A stretch of 60,243 nucleotides of DNA from Clostridia bacterium (GCA_018432615.1 JAHDSQ010000026.1:1-60243), one strand, 5' to 3'; positions 41,974 through 52,896 are shown, numbered from the stretch's first letter. A program made the numbers and translations. The notes: a model not told the origin generated them from the letters alone.

Positions 41974-44397
41974 ATGCGTGTATCCTGGAAATGGTTAAAT
42001 GAATTAGTAGAAATCAAGATGAGTCCTGAGGAGCTGGCGGATAAAATAACAATGTCCGGCGTGGAGGTCGGGAATATAGAGTATCTGAAGAAAGAGATTC
42101 GAGGAGTAGTTGTAGGACTAATCAAAGAAATCATGCCTCATCCCCAGGCCGATAAGCTGTGTATTTGTCGTGTCGATATCGGAGAAAATATGCTTGAAAT
42201 AGTGACCGGGGCAACAAATGTAGAACCGGGTCAAAAGGTTCCTGTCGCGGTCTGTGGAGCTCTGTTGGCAGGAGGGAAAAGAATAGAGGAAACAATACTG
42301 AGGGGTATTGTCTCCGAGGGGATGCTGTGTTCTCCCGGAGAAATGGGAATTGAGGATAATGAAGTGCTGCCTGAGCAGGAGGACGGTATATACATTTTGC
42401 CGCAAGAAGTGGAGGTAGGATGCGATATTGCTGTTGCTCTGGGATGGGATGATATCGTGTTGGAACTTGAGCTGACCCCTAATCGTGCCGATTGTTTGGG
42501 TATGAATAACGTGGCCCGAGAGGTTGCGGCCTTGACAGGAGGGGCTTTAAAGCTGGCGACTGTTGCGGAGAGTAAAGAGGGCGGTGAATGTGCAAAACTG
42601 GCTACGGTGGATATACTGGATACTGAACTCTGTTCAAGGTATGTGGCCAGGATTGTAAAAAACATTAAGCCGGCACCTTCTCCCTTGTGGTTGCAGCAGC
42701 GTTTGACAGCATCAGGGATCAGACCAATCAATAATATCGTTGATGTAACAAATTATGTCATGATGGAGACAGGGCAGCCGTTGCATGCTTTCGATTATGA
42801 TACGTTGAAGGGAAACCGCATCATTGTCCGCCGGGCTGTTGAGGGCGAAGATTTAGTGACCCTGGATGGACAGAAACGGGTTATGACAGCGGAGATGCTC
42901 GTTATTGCCGATGCCGAAAGGGCTGTTGGTTTGGCAGGTGTGATGGGCGGATTGGATACGGAAATCACGGATAAGACTGTGAACATTTTGTTGGAAGCGG
43001 CAGCTTTTAAGGGTTCTAATATCAGGAGAACATCTCATGCCCTGGGTTTGCGTTCGGAAGCGTCATTGCGCTTTGAAAAAGGTATTGAGGTAGAGCAGCT
43101 CAGTTCTGTTGCCGACCGGGCAGTAGAGTTGTTGGTCGAGTTGGGTGCCGGCGAAGCTGTTGAAGGCAATGTCGACTGTTATCCTGTTGTACAGGAAAGA
43201 AAGCCTATCGAGTTGAGGCTGGCGAGGATAAATGGGTTATTGGGCACGGAGATAGCGGAAGGGAAAGTCGAAGAGATACTCTCTGCGTTGAGGATCACAA
43301 CACTAAACAAGGAAGATGGCAAGTGGCAGGTTATACCGCCTTCCTATCGCCGTGATCTGGTGGCGGAGGTCGATTTGATCGAGGAGGTTGCAAGGCTTTA
43401 TGGTTATGATAAAATACCGACGACTCTGCCTTGCGGGGAAACCACCCAGGGTTCGAAATCAAAAGAGCAGCTCGTGCGTCGTGATATCAGCAGGATAATG
43501 CTGTCCGCAGGCATGTACGATATTATAAATTACAGCTTTATTAATCCGCGTAACTTTGATATGATGAGGCTGTCTGAAGGGCATCATCTTCGCAAGGCGG
43601 TGTTGTTAAAGAACCCCTTGTCTGAGGAACAAAAAGCCATGCGAACAACTTTGTTGCCGGGGCTTTTGGACACGGTAAGAAAGAATCTGCATAAACAGAA
43701 CAGGAACCTCCGGTTCAGTGAAATCGGCAAGGTTTATCTGCCCGGCACTGATTCCCTTCCTGAGGAAAAGTGGGTCTTGGGCGCGGCGGTTACCGGTAAA
43801 AGAGAAAAAACTTGGCTGGAAAGTGAAATGAGATATGACTTCTATTATCTTAAAGGGATACTGGAAAATCTTTTTGCAGGGTTAGGCATCACCGGACAGG
43901 TTTATCGCCCTGTTAAAGAGCTTTCTTGGCTCCATCCTAATCGGGGGGCGCTGGTAATGCTTAACGGGCGGGAAGTGGGATATATAGGAGAGGTGCACCC
44001 TGAGGTTATGGACAATTATTCCCTGGAGCAGAGAACGATCGTTATGGAAATAGAAATCGGTCTTTTGGTTGAGGAAGCTGCGAAAAGTATGAGGTATCAG
44101 CCCATAGCTAAATATCCGGCTGTAGTTCGTGATCTTGCTTTGCTTGTGCCCGAAACGGCGGAGGCAGCAGAGGTTGCCAGGATTATCACGGAGGCTGGGG
44201 GCGAGCTTTTGCACAGCGTCGGGTTATTTGACCTTTACCAAGGAAAACAGGTACAAGAGGGGTATAAGAGTTTGGCGTTTTCCTTGACCTGGCAGGCCGA
44301 AGATAAGACCTTGACGGACGAAGAAGTGAATGTCTTGCATGACAACATTCTCTTAGCTTTGAGCAAGGATTTTGGAGCTTCGATTAGGAAAGCATGA
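41974..44397 (+). CDS. pheT: Phenylalanyl-tRNA synthetase beta subunit
   Basis: 807 residues with the usual order: an EMAP/tRNA-binding OB domain (about 40-150, CRVDIGENMLEIVTGATNV), B3/B4 editing domain (near 210-390, GIRPINNIVDVTNYVM), B5 domains (about 405-480, PPSYRRDLVAEVDLIEEVARLYGY), a non-catalytic synthetase-like core, and a C-terminal FDX-ACB domain (YPAVVRDLALLVPE near 713). It discriminates and edits mischarged tyrosine. GGAGG lies before the ATG, 12 bases after pheS. Confidence 0.97.
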   Translation: MRVSWKWLNELVEIKMSPEELADKITMSGVEVGNIEYLKKEIRGVVVGLIKEIMPHPQADKLCICRVDIGENMLEIVTGATNVEPGQKVPVAVCGALLAGGKRIEETILRGIVSEGMLCSPGEMGIEDNEVLPEQEDGIYILPQEVEVGCDIAVALGWDDIVLELELTPNRADCLGMNNVAREVAALTGGALKLATVAESKEGGECAKLATVDILDTELCSRYVARIVKNIKPAPSPLWLQQRLTASGIRPINNIVDVTNYVMMETGQPLHAFDYDTLKGNRIIVRRAVEGEDLVTLDGQKRVMTAEMLVIADAERAVGLAGVMGGLDTEITDKTVNILLEAAAFKGSNIRRTSHALGLRSEASLRFEKGIEVEQLSSVADRAVELLVELGAGEAVEGNVDCYPVVQERKPIELRLARINGLLGTEIAEGKVEEILSALRITTLNKEDGKWQVIPPSYRRDLVAEVDLIEEVARLYGYDKIPTTLPCGETTQGSKSKEQLVRRDISRIMLSAGMYDIINYSFINPRNFDMMRLSEGHHLRKAVLLKNPLSEEQKAMRTTLLPGLLDTVRKNLHKQNRNLRFSEIGKVYLPGTDSLPEEKWVLGAAVTGKREKTWLESEMRYDFYYLKGILENLFAGLGITGQVYRPVKELSWLHPNRGALVMLNGREVGYIGEVHPEVMDNYSLEQRTIVMEIEIGLLVEEAAKSMRYQPIAKYPAVVRDLALLVPETAEAAEVARIITEAGGELLHSVGLFDLYQGKQVQEGYKSLAFSLTWQAEDKTLTDEEVNVLHDNILLALSKDFGASIRKA

Positions 44398-44419
44398 AAC
44401 TTTCGGAGGAGGGTTTGGT

Positions 44420-44686
44420 ATGAGCGCGAAGGAGAAAGTTAACCGGGTCAAGGTAAAGATCCACCATGACGAGTACACCATTAAAGGGAATGCTGCTCCC
44501 CGTCATATCGAAAGGGTTGCTGCCTTTGTTGATGAGAAAATGAGGCAAATAGAAATGAGAAATCCACACCTTCCGCTTAGTAAAGTCGCTGTTTTATCGG
44601 CCGTTAATATTACCGACGAATTGTTTCGCTTACGGGAGGATTATGAAGCCTTAATCAAGCTGTTGGATGAGGATAAAAATAATTAA
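44420..44686 (+). CDS. zapA: Cell division protein ZapA
   Basis: An 88-residue FtsZ-binding protein that bundles Z-ring filaments. VKVKIHHDEYTIKGNAAPRHIERVAAFVDEKM is the typical N-terminal domain and a C-terminal coiled coil follows (ELFRLREDYEALIKLLDE). ATG 44420 has GGAGGAGGG upstream. It follows pheT directly, a common arrangement in Clostridia. Confidence 0.92.
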   Translation: MSAKEKVNRVKVKIHHDEYTIKGNAAPRHIERVAAFVDEKMRQIEMRNPHLPLSKVAVLSAVNITDELFRLREDYEALIKLLDEDKNN

Positions 44687-44705
44687 ATATTTTGGAGGTC
44701 AATCG

Positions 44706-45659
44706 ATGAAGCTAATAGATCTTTACCGCATGGTAGTAGAACTGGGCAGAAAGAATGATCCTCGCCCCTTCGAAGAAGTGACGCGGACCCTTGACTTGAC
44801 GAAAAAACAATATGAAGAACTGAAGAATGAGGAAAAGAAATTCTTTGATCTTGAAAGGCTGACCAATCCATATAATGATACGCGTATTCTAAATGGAGAT
44901 CCCGAGCAAGAGGTATCAAGCGTACTGGTAGGAATCGACATGGAGGCCCCTGAAATCGTTTTGGCCGATCGTTTGCGAGAAAAGGGGGAGAAGATCGACT
45001 TGGTCTTGTCTCACCATCCTGAGGGTAAAGCTCTGGCTGCTTTGTACAGGGTTATGCATATGCAGGAGGACATTCTAGCAGGGATGGGTATTCCGATAAA
45101 CGTGGCGGAAGGTATTCTTACTTCGCGAATCAGCGAGGTTGAACGAAACCTGATGCCGCTTAATCATAACCGTGCCGTCGATGCCGCCCGGTTGTTGGGA
45201 TTCCCTTTGATGTGCGTTCATACTCCCGCCGATAATATGGTCAATACTTTCCTGACACATGTATTTGAAGAAAAAGTGCCCGAAACACTGGGCGATGTTA
45301 TAGAGTTATTAAGGAAAATCCCAGAATACCAAAGGGCAATGGAAACCGGTTCGGGTCCGAAAATCGTGGTAGGTTCTGAGAAAAGGCGGACCGGAAAAAT
45401 TTTCGTTGATATGACCGGAGGAACAGGGGGTCCGGATGATGCCTTTGCGAAGTTGGCAGCTGCCGGCATTGGTACAGTGGTAGGTATGCATATCAGTGAG
45501 AAAAACAGGAAGACTGCTGAGAAAAACCATGTCAATGTCATTATCGCCGGGCATATGGCAAGTGATTCTTTGGGAATGAACCTTGTGCTTGATTGTCTGG
45601 AGCAAAAGGGGGTAAAATTTATACCCTGTTCCGGTCTGACTCGGGTCAGCAGGAACTAA
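44706..45659 (+). CDS. NIF3-like protein
   Basis: A 317-residue cytoplasmic protein resembling the NIF3/DUF34 family (di-metal proteins of uncertain function). It has VLVGIDMEAPEIVLADRLREKGEKIDLVLSHHPEG near residue 72 with a histidine pair that could bind metal, and GTVVGMHISEKNRK with VIIAGHMASDSLGMN near the C-terminus, again with histidines. It is shorter than many NIF3 proteins. ATG 44706 follows GGAGGTC. Located between zapA and a U32 protein, co-directional. The family assignment is by motif only. Confidence 0.65.
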   Translation: MKLIDLYRMVVELGRKNDPRPFEEVTRTLDLTKKQYEELKNEEKKFFDLERLTNPYNDTRILNGDPEQEVSSVLVGIDMEAPEIVLADRLREKGEKIDLVLSHHPEGKALAALYRVMHMQEDILAGMGIPINVAEGILTSRISEVERNLMPLNHNRAVDAARLLGFPLMCVHTPADNMVNTFLTHVFEEKVPETLGDVIELLRKIPEYQRAMETGSGPKIVVGSEKRRTGKIFVDMTGGTGGPDDAFAKLAAAGIGTVVGMHISEKNRKTAEKNHVNVIIAGHMASDSLGMNLVLDCLEQKGVKFIPCSGLTRVSRN

Positions 45660-45742
45660 GCAGAGGGATGAAACCAGTAGAAATGAAGAGGCGCGGGGCA
45701 ACCCGCGTCTTTTGGACTGAAACAGGAATAGGGGGTATTTCA

Positions 45743-48274
45743 ATGTCCGCTCGTTTTGGCCCTGAGCTTTTAGCGCCGGCAGGTACTCTGGAGTCATTGA
45801 GAGCAGCCGTGCAAAATGGGGCTGATGCCGTTTATTTAGGGGGAAAGGTATTCAGTGCTCGTCGGTATGCGGAAAACTTTAATGACAGCGAACTGACGGA
45901 GGCAGTCAGATATGCCCATCTTCATAACGTGAAGGTATATGCGGCGGTGAATACGTTGATAGATAATAGCGAGTATGAAGAGCTTTTTGCTTACCTTTTC
46001 CAATTGTATTCAATAGATATTGATGCCGTGATTCTGCAGGATTTAGGTGTTGCCCTTGTCGCCAAGCATTTGTTTCCCGAGATGGAGATACATGCCAGCA
46101 CACAGATGACGATTCATAATGCGGCCGGAGTCCGCTTCTTACAAAACGAAGGTTTTTCTCGGGCGATATTAGCCAGGGAGGTTTCCCTGGAGAATATCAG
46201 ACTAATCAAAGAAAAATCGGATCTACCCTTGGAGGCATTTGTTCATGGGGCCTTGTGTGTTTCCTATTCCGGGCAGTGTCTGATGAGCAGTATGGTAGGT
46301 GGGAGGAGCGGAAACCGTGGCGGTTGTGCTCAACCATGTCGTTTACCCTATACCTTGGTCGAAGACGAAGGTAAGGAAATAACAAGCGGATATCTCCTGT
46401 CACCTAAGGATTTGAATATGCTCAAATATTTGTCTGAGGTTAAAGAGGCAGGTATTGACTCTGTGAAGGTGGAAGGAAGGATGAAAAGGCCGGAATATGT
46501 GGCGACCGTAATCAGAAATTATCGCCAAGCCCTGGATGCAATTGCCGACGAAGAAAACTACTTGCCGCCCGAAGCGGAAAAAGAATTGGAGCAGGTTTTT
46601 AACCGCGGCTTTACAACAGGGTATTACCTTCAACGACCGGGAATTCACCTAATGAGCTATCAGCGTCCCAACAATAGAGGCCTATTCATTGGGAGAGTCG
46701 TTTCGTATGATAGGGGAAGCAAGGAGGTCACGGTAGATTTAGAAAACCCCTTGCGGGTAGGGGACGGGTACGAGATTTGGGTAACAAAGGGAGGACGCAT
46801 TGCAGGTGAGATTAAAGGCTTGTGGAAAGGAAAGGAAAACATAGAAATGGCCGAAGGCGGCAGGGTTTCCTTTCGGATAAATGACGGTACACCATACACC
46901 GGAGACCGGATCTTCAAAACCATGGATATTGCTCTGGTTGAAAAGGCCGGCAAGACTTTTGCGGAAAGAGGAGGGCTTAAAAAATATCCTCTTGATATTA
47001 GCTTGGAAATTACAAAGGGAGAGCCTTTGCTGATGTCGGCACGAGACAATAACGGCTTTCAGGCAACGGTTCAAGGAAGATATATTGTGGAAAAGGCCAA
47101 AAAACAGCCGATCACCAGGGAGGTTATCACAAAACAGCTGGCAAGGCTGGGGAACAGCATTTATTATTTGCGCGATTTAAAGGTCGAAGGCGGGGATGGC
47201 TTGATGGTTCCTGTCAGTGAACTCAACGATTTGCGGCGCAGGGCTGTGGAAATCCTTGATGAGCAAAGATTGGTGGTATATAAGAAGCCTGAGGTAAGCG
47301 AAAATCTTTATCGTAAACGCTTGGAAGTTTTGAAAAGGAACATTCCCAACAAACCGATAAGGCGCAAGACAACAGAGCTTGCGGTAACGGTAGGGGATAT
47401 GTCTTCGTTGCGTGCCGCAGCGGAAAGTGGAGCAGGTGTCATATACTTTGGCGGCGAGAGACTGCGAGGCAGAGAAGGAATAAGTCTTAAAGAGTATCAC
47501 AAGGCCGTTAAATCATGTCATGAACGGGGAGTCCGCGCTGTTTTACAGTTGCCGTACCTGTTTCATGAAAAAAATGAAAAGGAAATACAAGCTGTTTGTG
47601 AGCAGGGTTTAGAAGCCGGTGTGGACGGGTTTTTGGCCGGGAACCCGGGAGTACTGCAGATTGCCAAAGAAATGGGCATCAAGGGACTAATAGCCGATTA
47701 CACCTTGAATATCTTCAACGATTATACTATTAAATTGTTCCAGGATAGCTTTTCCGTGGCTCGGGTGACACTGTCCCCGGAATTGACACTGGAACAGATT
47801 AAAAAAATTATGTATATTGGTCACGTGGGTACGGAATGCCTCATACATGGCAGACTGCCTTTGATGATAACCGAGCATTGTGCTGTGGGTAATGCCCTGG
47901 GGAGAAAGAGTGACGAGCATGAGTGTCGGAGGCCTTGTGAAAAGAAGCCTTACGGCTTGCTGGATAGAATGAAAATGGTCTTTCCTTTAGAAATGGACGA
48001 ATCCTGTAGGATGAGGGTATATAATGCCAAGACACTTAATGTGGTGGAACGTTTGCCCCAAATCCTTAAAACAGGTGTTGATGTCTTGCGGATCGAGGCC
48101 AAAAGAGAGAGCCCTTATTGGGTAAAAAGTGTAGTGGCGACCTATTCCAGAGAAATAAAGAGGGTAAAGAAAATGGGCCCGGAATACATTTTATTAGAGG
48201 AAAGCAATAAAATATTGAATGAACTGGCACCGGAGGGCTGCACCGGCGGCCACTATTTTCGCGGCGTTGTTTGA
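45743..48274 (+). CDS. Peptidase U32 family protein with DUF3656
   Basis: An 843-residue protein of the U32 family, whose better-known members (RlhA, TrhP) are Fe-S-dependent RNA hydroxylation factors rather than peptidases. The start LLAPAGTLESLRAAVQNGADAVYLGGKVFSARRYAENF and the U32 signature with cysteines (SGQCLMSSMVGGRSGNRGGCAQPCRLPY, about 170-197) are clear. A middle DUF3656-like region and a second, diverged U32-type half follow (TVGDMSSLRAAAESGAGVIYFGGERL near 550, CLIHGRLPLMITEHC near 695). ATG 45743 follows AGGGGGT. Probably involved in rRNA or tRNA hydroxylation. Confidence 0.85.
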   Translation: MSARFGPELLAPAGTLESLRAAVQNGADAVYLGGKVFSARRYAENFNDSELTEAVRYAHLHNVKVYAAVNTLIDNSEYEELFAYLFQLYSIDIDAVILQDLGVALVAKHLFPEMEIHASTQMTIHNAAGVRFLQNEGFSRAILAREVSLENIRLIKEKSDLPLEAFVHGALCVSYSGQCLMSSMVGGRSGNRGGCAQPCRLPYTLVEDEGKEITSGYLLSPKDLNMLKYLSEVKEAGIDSVKVEGRMKRPEYVATVIRNYRQALDAIADEENYLPPEAEKELEQVFNRGFTTGYYLQRPGIHLMSYQRPNNRGLFIGRVVSYDRGSKEVTVDLENPLRVGDGYEIWVTKGGRIAGEIKGLWKGKENIEMAEGGRVSFRINDGTPYTGDRIFKTMDIALVEKAGKTFAERGGLKKYPLDISLEITKGEPLLMSARDNNGFQATVQGRYIVEKAKKQPITREVITKQLARLGNSIYYLRDLKVEGGDGLMVPVSELNDLRRRAVEILDEQRLVVYKKPEVSENLYRKRLEVLKRNIPNKPIRRKTTELAVTVGDMSSLRAAAESGAGVIYFGGERLRGREGISLKEYHKAVKSCHERGVRAVLQLPYLFHEKNEKEIQAVCEQGLEAGVDGFLAGNPGVLQIAKEMGIKGLIADYTLNIFNDYTIKLFQDSFSVARVTLSPELTLEQIKKIMYIGHVGTECLIHGRLPLMITEHCAVGNALGRKSDEHECRRPCEKKPYGLLDRMKMVFPLEMDESCRMRVYNAKTLNVVERLPQILKTGVDVLRIEAKRESPYWVKSVVATYSREIKRVKKMGPEYILLEESNKILNELAPEGCTGGHYFRGVV

Positions 48275-48305
48275 TTAAGCAGGTTAAAGAAAGGCGGGGT
48301 TTAAC

Positions 48306-50678
48306 GTGGATAAAAAGATCCTGCATAAGCTGGAATACGATAAGATAATTGAAATGCTGACAAAAAGTTGTTCATCCTCCTTGGGAAAAGCCTTGGCGCG
48401 AGTCTTAGACCCTTCGGGGGACTTGGAATATATTGAAGAAAGACAAGCCGAAACTACCGAAGCCAGGGAGATTGTCAGGCTGCATCCCGGGTTTACTATG
48501 GGTGGGGTCAGTGATCTTCATCCGGCTTTGCGCAAAGCGGAGGCAGGAGGGATTATCGATCCTGGGGAGTTCTTGCGGCTCTATGATACCCTCATTGCCG
48601 CCGGAAGGATCAAGAAGTTTTTCTCTGATGAAGGAAAAAAATATTCTAAGCTAGCGATATATGCTCAAATGCTTTGTAACCTGCCGGGCTTGGAAAACAG
48701 GATCAAAAAAACGATAACCCAGGAAGGGGAAATCGACGATAATGCTTCGAAAGAGTTGGCTCGCATCAGAAAACAGCTGCGGAGTTTGCAGGGTAGGGCT
48801 AGAGAAAAGCTGGAGGGAATGGTGCGATCTGCCGAAGTGCAGAAGTATTTACAGGATATGCTGATAACCATCAGAAACGACAGATACGTTTTGCCGGTTA
48901 AACAGGAATACAGGCAGTATGTGCCGGGTTTGGTTCATGACCAATCGGCCAGCGGTGCCACGCTTTTTATTGAGCCCATGGCCGTGGTTGAGGTCAACAA
49001 TGAGGTCCAGCGGTATGAAGCAATGGAAAGGACAGAGGTAATTAGAATCTTACGGGAGCTTACAGTATTGGTCGAAAGTCATCGCCAGGAACTGTTAGAC
49101 ATGCTGGAGGCGTTAGCTCTGCTTGATTTCATCCTGGCCCGCGGCAAGCTCAGTGCAGAACTGGATTGCGGACAACCTTTGCTCAATGACCGGGGACGGA
49201 TAAAAATCATCCAAGGTAGGCATCCTTTGATTAGGGGTGAGGTTGTCCCGATTACGATAAACCTTGGTTATGATTTCGATGCGCTGGTGATAACAGGCCC
49301 TAATACGGGTGGTAAAACCGTAACCTTAAAAACAGTAGGTTTGTTTACCTTGATGGCCCAAGCAGGGCTGCACGTTCCGGCACAAACCGGCACGGAAGTG
49401 GCGGTGTTTAGGAATGTGTATGCGGATATCGGTGATGAGCAGAGTATTGAGCAGTCATTAAGCACCTTTTCTTCTCACATGACGAATATTGTCAGCATCC
49501 TTCAGGGCATGGACGAACAATCTTTGGTGCTGTTGGACGAATTAGGGGCGGGCACCGATCCTACCGAGGGTGCGGCATTAGCCATGGCTATTCTTGAGCA
49601 AATGATCCAAGACGGTGTAAAGGTTATTGCTACAACACATTACAGCGAGTTAAAGAGTTTTGCGTATAATCATGAGCGGGTGGAAAACGCCAGTGTAGAG
49701 TTTGATGTTCAGACCTTACAGCCTACTTATCGGCTCTTAACAGGTGTTCCGGGTAAGAGCAACGCCTTTGAGATATCGCGGCGCCTTGGCTTGTCCGCTG
49801 ATATCGTGGAAAGGGCACGGGGCTTCCTTTCCCGGGAGGAGGTCAGGGTAGCCGACCTCATTGAGAATCTGGAAACCAATCAGCTTTTATCGGAAAAGGA
49901 TCGCCGGGAAGCGGAAGACCTTAAAAGAATGGCAAAGGGTAAATTATTAGAGCTGGAAAGAAAGGAAAAAGAGTTAGCTGTAAAATCACAACAAATGCTG
50001 CAAAAAGCCAAGGATGAGGCCTTGGAAATCGTTGCCAAGGCCCGCCGGGAAAGCGAATCGTCTTTAAAGGAATTTCGCACTTCGCTAAAAAATGCTCCTT
50101 CATTACAAGAAGAGCTGGGTGAAATGCAAAAGATTCGCGACAGCTTGCGTCACAAGGAAAACGAATTGAGAGAAGAAACCAAGTCCTTGGAAAAGGGAGA
50201 AACCATTGACATAAAAACCCTGGAGCCGGGAGATATGGTTATTATCGGCAGGCTTAATCAAAAGGCCCAGGTCTTACAAAAAGCCAAAAACGATGATGAG
50301 GTTTTGGTACAGGCCGGTATCATGAAATTGACGGTGAAGGCTCGGGATTTAAGAAAGATACCGATGGTCAAGGAAAAAGAGGAAAATACCGTTTCGGGAG
50401 TCGGCGGGATTGTTGCCGGCAAAGCACGGGAAATTAAAAGTGAACTTGATTTGCGGGGGCTGACTGTTGACGAGGCTCTTGCGGAGACAGAGAAATACTT
50501 GGACGATGCTTGCTTGGCGGGCCTTCCCCAAGCTTATCTCATACATGGGAAAGGGACAGGTGCGTTACGTGCCGCTATCACAGAATTGGTAAAAACCCAT
50601 CACAACGTCAAATCACATCGGATGGGCGGATATAATGAGGGAGGACATGGAGTAACGGTAGTAGAATTCAAGAAGTAG
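48306..50678 (+). CDS. mutS2: MutS2-type ATPase/endonuclease
   Basis: A 790-residue MutS2 protein, which acts on collided or stalled ribosomes and on recombination intermediates in Firmicutes. The ATPase domain carries TGPNTGGKTVTLKT (Walker A near 335), STFSSHMTNIV and LVLLDELGAGTDPTEG (Walker B near 408). A coiled-coil follows (about 520-630, with EKDRREAEDLKRMAKGKLLELERKEKELA), then a KOW region and the C-terminal Smr nuclease domain (LDLRGLTVDEAL, YLIHGKGTGAL near 755). GTG start with AGGCGGGG upstream. Confidence 0.95.
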   Translation: MDKKILHKLEYDKIIEMLTKSCSSSLGKALARVLDPSGDLEYIEERQAETTEAREIVRLHPGFTMGGVSDLHPALRKAEAGGIIDPGEFLRLYDTLIAAGRIKKFFSDEGKKYSKLAIYAQMLCNLPGLENRIKKTITQEGEIDDNASKELARIRKQLRSLQGRAREKLEGMVRSAEVQKYLQDMLITIRNDRYVLPVKQEYRQYVPGLVHDQSASGATLFIEPMAVVEVNNEVQRYEAMERTEVIRILRELTVLVESHRQELLDMLEALALLDFILARGKLSAELDCGQPLLNDRGRIKIIQGRHPLIRGEVVPITINLGYDFDALVITGPNTGGKTVTLKTVGLFTLMAQAGLHVPAQTGTEVAVFRNVYADIGDEQSIEQSLSTFSSHMTNIVSILQGMDEQSLVLLDELGAGTDPTEGAALAMAILEQMIQDGVKVIATTHYSELKSFAYNHERVENASVEFDVQTLQPTYRLLTGVPGKSNAFEISRRLGLSADIVERARGFLSREEVRVADLIENLETNQLLSEKDRREAEDLKRMAKGKLLELERKEKELAVKSQQMLQKAKDEALEIVAKARRESESSLKEFRTSLKNAPSLQEELGEMQKIRDSLRHKENELREETKSLEKGETIDIKTLEPGDMVIIGRLNQKAQVLQKAKNDDEVLVQAGIMKLTVKARDLRKIPMVKEKEENTVSGVGGIVAGKAREIKSELDLRGLTVDEALAETEKYLDDACLAGLPQAYLIHGKGTGALRAAITELVKTHHNVKSHRMGGYNEGGHGVTVVEFKK

Positions 50679-50701
50679 AATAGAAAGAGGAGATTAAAAA
50701 G

Positions 50702-51460
50702 ATGCGAAAACCAATGATTGCCGGAAACTGGAAAATGAATAAAACCCCATCTGAAACGCTCAAGGTTCTTCAAGGACTCGTTAAGGAGCTGTGGGATATT
50801 GACGGGGTCGATGTCCTGGTTTGTCCTCCTTTCACGTCCCTTGCCTCGGCAGGTGAGCTTTTGAAAGATTCAGCAATAAAGCTGGGGGCGCAGAATATGC
50901 ACTGGGAGGAAAAGGGTGCTTATACCGGGGAAATATCGGCTGACATGCTTCTGGATTGCGGTTGTAACTACGTTATTCTTGGACATTCCGAAAGAAGGAT
51001 GATTTTCAGGGAGACAAATGAAGAAATTAATAAAAAGGTTAGAATGGCACTGAAAAAGGGCTTGGACGTTGTGTTATGTGTAGGAGAGGTTCTGGAGGAA
51101 AGGAACAAAGGGAAAACCATGCAGGTTGTCAAAGAACAACTGTTGGATTCCCTGGTCGGTCTTTCGGCTGAAGAAATGAAAGGAGTGGTTGTTGCCTATG
51201 AGCCTGTCTGGGCAATCGGTACGGGCCAAACGGCAACTGCTAATGACGCAGAGGATGTTATCAAGAAAATAAGAGAAATAATCAAGGAAAGATGGGATAG
51301 TGCTACTGCTGAGAAAACCCGTATCCTCTATGGAGGCAGTGTTAAGGCCTCAAATATTAAGGAGTTAATGTCACAATCGGATATCGACGGTGCTCTGGTT
51401 GGCGGAGCCAGCTTGAAAACAGAGGACTTTGTACCGATTGTGTTATGCCAAAAAATTTAA
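50702..51460 (+). CDS. tpiA: Triosephosphate isomerase
   Basis: Interconverts dihydroxyacetone phosphate and glyceraldehyde 3-phosphate. The 252-residue TIM barrel has the catalytic residues in GNWKMNKT (K near 12), ILGHSERR (H near 97) and AYEPVWAIGTG (E near 167). AGAGGAG precedes the ATG. It stands apart from any glycolytic operon, 23 bases after mutS2, so it may be read from the same transcript. Confidence 0.96.
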   Translation: MRKPMIAGNWKMNKTPSETLKVLQGLVKELWDIDGVDVLVCPPFTSLASAGELLKDSAIKLGAQNMHWEEKGAYTGEISADMLLDCGCNYVILGHSERRMIFRETNEEINKKVRMALKKGLDVVLCVGEVLEERNKGKTMQVVKEQLLDSLVGLSAEEMKGVVVAYEPVWAIGTGQTATANDAEDVIKKIREIIKERWDSATAEKTRILYGGSVKASNIKELMSQSDIDGALVGGASLKTEDFVPIVLCQKI

Positions 51461-51507
51461 TAATTAATTGTTGAATTAGCTGATTCTGGCATAAAGGTGG
51501 TGTTATT

Positions 51508-52896
51508 GTGTCAAAGGGAACGCTGTTAGATCCTCATTCGCTCAAAAAATGGTCAATAAATGTCTTTGATGCTCTGGGGGATGGGTTACTAATTGCAGAC
51601 CAGGATGCAATTATTCAGTATGTTAATAAAGAGTATTTAAGGATAATTGGGATGGAGAAGGAGGAGGTATTAGGAAAACCTCTTCATATAGCTCGTCCCG
51701 GAGCTATGCTTCCCAGTGTTATTAAATCGGGCAAACCTTTGTCGGGGGTATATCGTAGAGTCGGTACAGTTGAATATGTTGTTGACATGGCACCTATACA
51801 TGTGAATGAAAAGATTATAGGTGGGGTTTCAATTGTCAAAGATATAACAGAGGTTAAAAAACTTTCCAAAGAGTTAAAAAAGGCCCAAAACAGGTTGGAA
51901 TACTTACAGGGAACAGTCGGGCAAATCTTTAAGGCAAGATATACTTTGGACATGTTAAAAGGCTATTCCCCAGCTTTTAGAAAGGCAATATCTCTGGCGG
52001 AAAGAGCCTCGTTGAATAATTCAAATATTTTAATAAGTGGTGAGAGCGGTACCGGTAAAGAACTTCTGGCACAGGGCATTCATAATCTGAGTCCCAGAAA
52101 GCATAATGCTTTTGTTGCCGTAAATTGTGCGGCAATTCCCGCTAATTTATTGGAAAGCGAATTATTTGGTTATGCTGAGGGAGCTTTTACCGGATCCAAG
52201 AAAGGGGGCAAGGCAGGTCTATTTCAGCTAGCAGATGGCGGAACACTGTTCCTTGATGAGATTGGTGATATGGGTTTTGAGTTACAGGCCAAATTGCTGA
52301 GGGTACTACAGGAGCAAAAAGTAAGGCGGATAGGGGGAATTAGTGAGGATATTGTTGATGTCCGGATTATTTCTGCAACAAATCAAGACATTGAAAAGAT
52401 GGTTGAAAAAGAACGTTTTAGACAGGATTTATTCTATCGTCTAAATGTTTTTCAGATAACCTTGCCCCCCCTGCGGGAAAGAAACATGGATATATTGACG
52501 CTGGCAAGCTATTTTGCTGAACAATATTTGGACCATAAGATTCCAGAGGGTTTTTTTTCTCAAGAAGTTAAAGAAATATTTTTAAATTATGATTGGCCGG
52601 GAAACATTAGACAATTGAAAAATGCTATAGAATTTGCCTGCAACATGCTGGATAACGGAGAAAGAATCCTTCCCAATCATTTGCCTGAAAGGATCAGAGA
52701 AAAGATGAGTATTTGGGAGGCTTCATACGGGCAAATAGACAACCTTGGGGTAATGGTGAACAAATTTGAAAAGGAAATAATAGAAAATGCGCTCAAGGTG
52801 TATGGAAATGACCTAGAAGGTAAGAGGAGGATATGCAAAGAATTAGGAATATCTTTAGCCAGTTTATATCGTAAAATGAAAGATGTTTCTCAATAA
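51508..52896 (+). CDS. Sigma-54-dependent transcriptional activator with PAS domain
   Basis: A 462-residue bacterial enhancer-binding protein. An N-terminal PAS domain (about residues 12-115; [21 protein letters not shown]) should bind a small ligand. A short coiled-coil linker leads to the AAA+ domain (about 150-380): Walker [15 protein letters not shown] (variant of GAFTGA) contacting sigma-54, and Walker [12 protein letters not shown] Fis-type helix-turn-helix ([18 protein letters not shown]) ends the protein. GTG start with AAGGTGGTG upstream. It lies directly before a consensus sigma-54 promoter and the transporter/AtuA genes that it most likely activates. Confidence 0.95.
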   Translation: MSKGTLLDPHSLKKWSINVFDALGDGLLIADQDAIIQYVNKEYLRIIGMEKEEVLGKPLHIARPGAMLPSVIKSGKPLSGVYRRVGTVEYVVDMAPIHVNEKIIGGVSIVKDITEVKKLSKELKKAQNRLEYLQGTVGQIFKARYTLDMLKGYSPAFRKAISLAERASLNNSNILISGESGTGKELLAQGIHNLSPRKHNAFVAVNCAAIPANLLESELFGYAEGAFTGSKKGGKAGLFQLADGGTLFLDEIGDMGFELQAKLLRVLQEQKVRRIGGISEDIVDVRIISATNQDIEKMVEKERFRQDLFYRLNVFQITLPPLRERNMDILTLASYFAEQYLDHKIPEGFFSQEVKEIFLNYDWPGNIRQLKNAIEFACNMLDNGERILPNHLPERIREKMSIWEASYGQIDNLGVMVNKFEKEIIENALKVYGNDLEGKRRICKELGISLASLYRKMKDVSQ